DNA from: JAGNLA01 sp964472265 | Lineage (GTDB): Bacteria > Caldisericota > Caldisericia > JAAYUI01 | Direction of reading: 5' to 3' | Length of the DNA: 16,191 nt | NCBI GenBank assembly: GCA_964472265.1 | Contig: CAYYJO010000045.1 | Coordinates: 1-16,191 of the forward strand | In this document: one piece after another, positions 13,338 to 16,191 of the stretch | How the letters are laid out: the number at the start of each line of letters is the position of its first letter | How positions within the stretch are numbered: the stretch's first letter is position 1 | Made by a program: the position numbers and the translations under genes | The notes under the pieces: generated by a model | What the model saw: the letters and a program-made list of their open reading frames with translations, nothing else | What the model was told of the DNA's origin: nothing | The model's database searches: none

Positions 13338-14048
13338 TTACGAAAGTTTTGAAACTTGTGATGAGACCTTGTTTACATCCATCGGGATGCCTGGGCTCAT
13401 CGTAAGGCTCATGCTCATTGATTCAATGTATGTGCCCTTGAGTGACGCCGGTCTGGCCTTGAGAACTGCCTGCATGTAGGCGACGAAGTTCTTCTTGAGG
13501 GCTTCCTTGTCAAATCCGATCTTTCCGATTGGTACGTTCATGTCTGCGAACTTGCTGACACGATATTCGATCTTACCGGCTTTGAACTCGGCGATTGCAT
13601 TTGCAAGATCCATTGTGACTGTTCCGGTCTTCGGGTTTGGCATGAGGCCTTTTGGACCGAGGACTTTACCGAGCTTTGAAACGGTGCCCATCATGTCCGG
13701 AGTGGCCATTGCGAGATCAAACTCGAACCATCCACCTGCAATCTTGTCAACGAGATCCTGGTCACCGACAGCGTCTGCACCGGCTGCTCTTGCTTCCTGA
13801 GCCTTTTCGCCTTTTGCAAATACTGCGATTCTGACAACCTTTCCTGTTCCTGACGGAAGGGCGACTGAGCCACGGATGTACTGGTCAGCCTGCTTTGGAT
13901 CGACTCCGAGCTTGAGGGTGACTTCGACAGTCTCTTCAAACTTTGCCGACTTCATCTTGTAGATGAGGTCAAGGGCTTCGTCCATGTCGTACTTTTTGTC
14001 TTTGACAAGGTTCTTTGCGAGCTTCTGGTAACGTTTGCTGATTTTCAT
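13338..14048 (-). CDS. rplA: 50S ribosomal protein L1
   Basis: This 236-residue protein forms the mobile L1 stalk next to the E site and, in many bacteria, represses its own operon mRNA. The N-terminal MKISKRYQKLAKNLVKDKKY and domain I motif LKLGVDPKQADQYIRGSVALP are standard. The conserved GKVLGPKGLMPNPKTGTVT (about residues 127-145) and the C-terminal SMSLTMSPGIPMDV (about 212-225) are also present. Length is normal (about 230). AAGGAGG lies upstream of the ATG at 14048. It follows rplK after a 78-base spacer with two hairpins, and precedes the L10 leader. Confidence 0.98.
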   Translation of the reverse strand: MKISKRYQKLAKNLVKDKKYDMDEALDLIYKMKSAKFEETVEVTLKLGVDPKQADQYIRGSVALPSGTGKVVRIAVFAKGEKAQEARAAGADAVGDQDLVDKIAGGWFEFDLAMATPDMMGTVSKLGKVLGPKGLMPNPKTGTVTMDLANAIAEFKAGKIEYRVSKFADMNVPIGKIGFDKEALKKNFVAYMQAVLKARPASLKGTYIESMSMSLTMSPGIPMDVNKVSSQVSKLS

Positions 14049-14068
14049 ATTTCCTCCTTGCGGTGCTG

Positions 14069-14121
14069 GCGGATTCCCGGATTTTCCATGGAACCCTTCC
14101 GCATTAGCGCCATTGCTGGCG
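14069..14121 (-). other. Two RNA hairpins in the rplK-rplA spacer
   Basis: On the minus strand, CGCCA-GCAA-TGGCG (14121-14108) makes a five-pair stem with a GNRA tetraloop just after the rplK stop. Next, GCGGA pairs with TCCGC and TTCC with GGAA (14102-14098 and 14093-14090 against 14077-14069), separated by a four-base asymmetric bulge. The second ends about ten bases before the rplA Shine-Dalgarno site. It may be an L1 binding site or a processing/stability element; neither has a U-tract. Confidence 0.45.
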
Positions 14122-14126
14122 TTTTA

Positions 14127-14558
14127 TCAATTGCCTTCGACGTCAACGCCCATTGAACGGGCTGTGCCTGCAACCATCGACTTTGCTGCTTCGAGGGTGT
14201 CGCAGTTGATGTCTGGCATTTTGATCTTTGCAATCTCTTCAACCTGTGAGGCTGAGAGCTTTCCGACCTTCTTCTTGTTTGGTTCGCCTGATCCTGACGG
14301 AATCTTGATGGCTTTCTTGATAAGGTCTGAGACTGGCGGTGTCTTGAGAATGAAATCAAACGATCTGTCCGAGTAAACGTTGATGATTACTGGAATAATC
14401 GAATCACCTTTGTCTTTTGTCTTGTCGTTGAACTCCTTGCAAAACTGCATGATGTTGACGCCACGCTGACCAAGTGCCGGGCCAACCGGTGGTGCCGGGT
14501 TTGCTTTGCCGGCAAGTATCTGAAGTTTTACCTGAGCTTCCACTTTTTTTGCTGCCAT
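14127..14558 (-). CDS. rplK: 50S ribosomal protein L11
   Basis: This 143-residue protein of the GTPase-associated centre binds 23S rRNA near the L10-L12 stalk. The N-terminal domain has the proline-rich factor-contact region KANPAPPVGPALGQRGVNIM (about residues 18-37). The C-terminal rRNA-binding domain ends with KIKMPDINCDTLEAAKSMVAGTARSMGV. Length is typical (about 141). AAGGAG precedes the ATG, which lies 11 bases after the nusG stop. The nusG-rplK-rplA order is the classical bacterial one. Confidence 0.98.
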   Translation of the reverse strand: MAAKKVEAQVKLQILAGKANPAPPVGPALGQRGVNIMQFCKEFNDKTKDKGDSIIPVIINVYSDRSFDFILKTPPVSDLIKKAIKIPSGSGEPNKKKVGKLSASQVEEIAKIKMPDINCDTLEAAKSMVAGTARSMGVDVEGN

Positions 14559-14569
14559 ATTGTTGCTCC

Positions 14570-15103
14570 TTAAATGAGTTCTATGTTGACGAAGTCAAGC
14601 TCAACTGGCATTTCACGGCCAAACATTGACAGCCTGACTTTTGTCTTCTCTTTTTCTTCGTTGATTGACTCGACAACGCCGATCATTTCATTGAACGGGC
14701 CACCGACAACCCTGATGCTGTCGCCAACGTGGAAGTTGAGCGAGGCTTTTGCCTCTTCAAGTCCTACGCGCTTGAGCATCTGCTTTACTTCATCCTCGTC
14801 CAGCGGGAGCGGTTTTCCGCCCGAACCGACGAAACCAATGACACCAGGCGTGTTCCTGACAACGTACCATGACTGGTCTGTCATGATCATTTCAACGAGA
14901 ACGTAACCTGGGTAAACTTTTTCAGGAAGAACCTGTCGCTTGCCATCTTTGAGCTTTACCTGGTAATCGACCGGCACTTCAACCCTGAATATGAGATCTT
15001 CCATGTTCATCGACTGAATGCGCTGAAGCAGGTTGATCTTTACCTTGTTCTCATATCCGGAGTAGGTGTGGAGGACGTACCACTTTGGTTCTGGAAGCGA
15101 CAT
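14570..15103 (-). CDS. nusG: Transcription elongation and antitermination factor NusG
   Basis: This 177-residue protein binds the clamp helices of RNA polymerase through its N-terminal NGN domain and links to ribosomes or Rho through its C-terminal KOW domain. The NGN begins KWYVLHTYSGYENKVKINL (about 7-25) and has VYPGYVLVEM and VRNTPGVIGFVG. The KOW domain starts VGDSIRVVGGPFNEMIGVV (about 125-143) and ends FGREMPVELDFVNIELI. No extra domain is inserted and the length is normal. The Shine-Dalgarno site is weak. It starts 17 bases after secE. In B. subtilis NusG also takes part in rplJL attenuation, which fits the leader found downstream in this operon. Confidence 0.98.
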   Translation of the reverse strand: MSLPEPKWYVLHTYSGYENKVKINLLQRIQSMNMEDLIFRVEVPVDYQVKLKDGKRQVLPEKVYPGYVLVEMIMTDQSWYVVRNTPGVIGFVGSGGKPLPLDEDEVKQMLKRVGLEEAKASLNFHVGDSIRVVGGPFNEMIGVVESINEEKEKTKVRLSMFGREMPVELDFVNIELI

Positions 15104-15120
15104 ATTTCTTTGCCTTTACC

Positions 15121-15597
15121 TCACGGGTTGTTTTGGGTGGCTGGAGGAGTGGTTGTTGTTCCGCCACCTGGCTGGGTCGTTGTGCCACCCGGAATTGTGA
15201 TCGGGGTGCCTGTTGCGCCAGGAGTGATTGGAATCGAGGAACCACCGTTTTGATCTGTTGTTGTGTCAGTGGTGTCCGGATTCTTGCCATAACCTGGCGT
15301 GCCCTTGGTTTCTTCATCTGCCATGTATTTGTTGCGTTCTGCGGCAGTGTTGAACCTCTTGACCTGATCAATAGTGATCTTGCCGTCAGAGGCCTTCTTC
15401 AGAGCGACTGTGTCGTAGTAGTCGTTGATGATGAAACTCTGGGCTGAGATGAATACTGAGTCGAAACCGTAAATGATCAGCGCCCAAACCATGACAAAGA
15501 CCAGAATGATCGTTGTGGCTGTGACGAGCCTTTTGGCTGTCGGCCACGTGACCTTCTGAGTCATTTCATACCATACATCTTTGAAAAATTTCATCAT
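15121..15597 (-). CDS. secE: Preprotein translocase subunit SecE with long C-terminal tail
   Basis: SecE clamps SecY in the Sec translocon. The conserved core is at residues 4-50: FFKDVWYEMTQKVTWPT, the amphipathic helix carrying the WP motif, followed by a single membrane helix (about 27-46). The protein is 158 residues, about twice the usual 60-75 of single-helix SecE proteins. The extra 105-110 residues follow the membrane helix, so they should lie outside the cytoplasm. They begin with a charged segment (about 60-98) and end in about 55 residues rich in Thr, Pro and Gly (from GTPGYGKNPDTTDTTTDQNG onward). The start is ATG 15597, after AGAGGAA; a second ATG follows directly. It lies 17 bases after tRNA-Trp, the usual setting of secE. 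Confidence 0.93.
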   Translation of the reverse strand: MMKFFKDVWYEMTQKVTWPTAKRLVTATTIILVFVMVWALIIYGFDSVFISAQSFIINDYYDTVALKKASDGKITIDQVKRFNTAAERNKYMADEETKGTPGYGKNPDTTDTTTDQNGGSSIPITPGATGTPITIPGGTTTQPGGGTTTTPPATQNNP

Positions 15598-15614
15598 GTC
15601 AGTTCCTCTTTAAA

Positions 15615-15690
15615 TGGCAGGCCCAGAGGGACTTGAACCCCCAACACCTGGTTTTGGAGACCAGTGCTCTACCAATTGAGCTATGGACCT
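15615..15690 (-). tRNA. trpT: tRNA-Trp (anticodon CCA), CCA end encoded
   Basis: On the minus strand the cloverleaf is complete. The acceptor AGGTCCA pairs with TGGGCCT with one T-G wobble. The D arm is GCTC-AATTGGTA-GAGC. The anticodon stem CTGGT/ACCAG holds loop CTCCAAA with anticodon CCA (15657-15655). The T arm is GGGGG-TTCAAGT-CCCTC, with one wobble. Discriminator G is followed by an encoded CCA (15617-15615). It is the first gene of the secE operon. Confidence 0.97.
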
Positions 15691-15699
15691 ACTTCAAAT

Positions 15700-15744
15700 A
15701 CTATACCGAAGGTTAGAGTTTATTCACGGTTCCGACCCAGTCAA
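15700..15744 (-). promoter_or_regulatory. Candidate promoter of the tRNA-Trp/secE operon
   Basis: Two overlapping options exist on the minus strand. One is TTGACT (15744-15739), 16 bases, TAAACT (15722-15717). The other is a better -10, TATAGT (15705-15700), nine bases before the tRNA, with only a poor -35. Both point toward tRNA-Trp and lie back to back with the promoter at 15765-15793. Confidence 0.45.
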
Positions 15745-15764
15745 GGCGCACTTTTAAACAAAAC

Positions 15765-15793
15765 TTGAAATGTGAAACTGTTTCTTGTAAGAT
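15765..15793 (+). promoter_or_regulatory. Promoter of membrane-protein gene, leaderless layout
   Basis: TTGAAA (15765-15770, five of six) is followed by exactly 17 bases and TAAGAT (15788-15793, four of six). The ATG comes seven bases later at 15801 and there is no Shine-Dalgarno site. Transcription would start on the start codon. Confidence 0.55.
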
Positions 15794-15800
15794 ATTTGCA

Positions 15801-16191
15801 ATGGATCGAGAGAAGATGTTTCTGGATATAAGCCGTATCAAGCGGGAGAGGGCTGCCGAAGGAAGAAGGAATTTGCACGCTTTTTCGATTTTTGCAGTGC
15901 TTGCCGCTGTTCTCCTGTTCACAGTTGCAGCGATGGTTGCTTTCCCTGGATTGATGCCAAAAACCACTGCATCCACCGCAACTTTGATCAAACAAGCCGA
16001 CATGACCCAGACCAGGGTTCTTGACACCATAGATAAACTCGAACACCCGTTCACAATTGTGCAGATTTCGACACAATTGAGAAAATTATTTACAGTCGAA
16101 CCAACCAAGCAAGTGGTGGCTCAAAAGGCAACAGAACCTGTAAAAACCGAAACTCCTAAGACTCCTGCGCCCACTCCGAAGCCAGCCAACA
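15801..16191 (+). CDS. Single-pass membrane protein, 3' end outside window
   Basis: An open frame begins at ATG 15801 and runs to the window edge without a stop (130 codons visible). It encodes a basic cytoplasmic N-terminus (MDREKMFLDISRIKRERAAE), one membrane helix (about residues 28-52, FSIFAVLAAVLLFTVAAMVA) and a mostly polar region of about 55 residues. A Pro/Thr/Lys-rich linker starts near residue 112 (KTETPKTPAPTPKPAN). This is the layout of a bitopic envelope protein whose C-terminal domain (LysM, SPOR, TonB-like or other) lies beyond the window, so its function cannot be given. Two nested minus-strand frames here are shadows, because this frame alone has a promoter, a sensible topology and coding-like composition. 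It is divergent from tRNA-Trp. Confidence 0.72.
   Translation, partial: MDREKMFLDISRIKRERAAEGRRNLHAFSIFAVLAAVLLFTVAAMVAFPGLMPKTTASTATLIKQADMTQTRVLDTIDKLEHPFTIVQISTQLRKLFTVEPTKQVVAQKATEPVKTETPKTPAPTPKPAN

Noticed and set aside
15130..15290. Repetitive G/T-rich tract in secE as a repeat array
   Set aside because: It has no regular unit or spacer; it encodes the Thr/Pro/Gly tail in one frame.

Overview
The window is a chromosomal stretch from a bacterium of moderate G+C content. Translation machinery is typical bacterial: an rplK-rplA-rplJ-rplL cluster with secE, nusG and tRNA-Trp, Shine-Dalgarno sites of the AAGGAGG type, and GTG/TTG starts. Two large exported proteins end in copper amine oxidase N-terminal-like (stalk) domains. 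These are common in Firmicutes and in several deep-branching or uncultured phyla such as Caldisericota. No single gene fixes the phylum, so I leave it open. No mobile element, CRISPR array, integrase or transfer signature is visible, and no gap above 300 bases lacks a gene.

Region 1 (1-6000, + strand) is a tightly packed operon of six genes whose five junctions all overlap by 1-4 bases. They encode a 5'-truncated YtxH-like protein, an AI-2E/PerM-type transporter, a Cof-type HAD phosphatase, an exported cohesin/Ig/stalk-domain protein, a radical SAM enzyme with an extra C-terminal CxxC, and a PDZ lipoprotein. It runs head-on into a class I glutamine amidotransferase gene (5997-6701, -), and the two stop codons share one CTAG.

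Region 2 (6702-9573) holds a hairpin terminator and two tandem paralogous DUF4352-like lipoproteins (-). A very good sigma-70-type promoter drives a small conserved helical protein (+). A TolB-like beta-propeller protein (-) follows, meeting it tail to tail with a 2-base gap.

Region 3 (9599-12126, -) is a large PQQ-type beta-propeller protein with Big_2, ASH-like and stalk domains, probably co-transcribed with the TolB-like gene. Its promoter is embedded in the terminator of the ribosomal operon upstream.

Region 4 (12155-15690, -) is the operon tRNA-Trp, secE, nusG, rplK, rplA, L10 leader with attenuator, rplJ, rplL, terminator. rpoB/rpoC do not follow rplL. SecE carries an unusual long exported Thr/Pro/Gly-rich tail. 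L10 has a long C-terminal helix of the kind that binds three L7/L12 dimers.

Region 5 (15801-end, +) is the start of a single-pass membrane protein with a Pro-rich linker, cut by the window edge.

The points most worth attention are three promoters placed so close to start codons that the mRNAs should be leaderless, a legible L10-leader attenuation switch, and the SecE tail. I found no clear undescribed multi-gene system.
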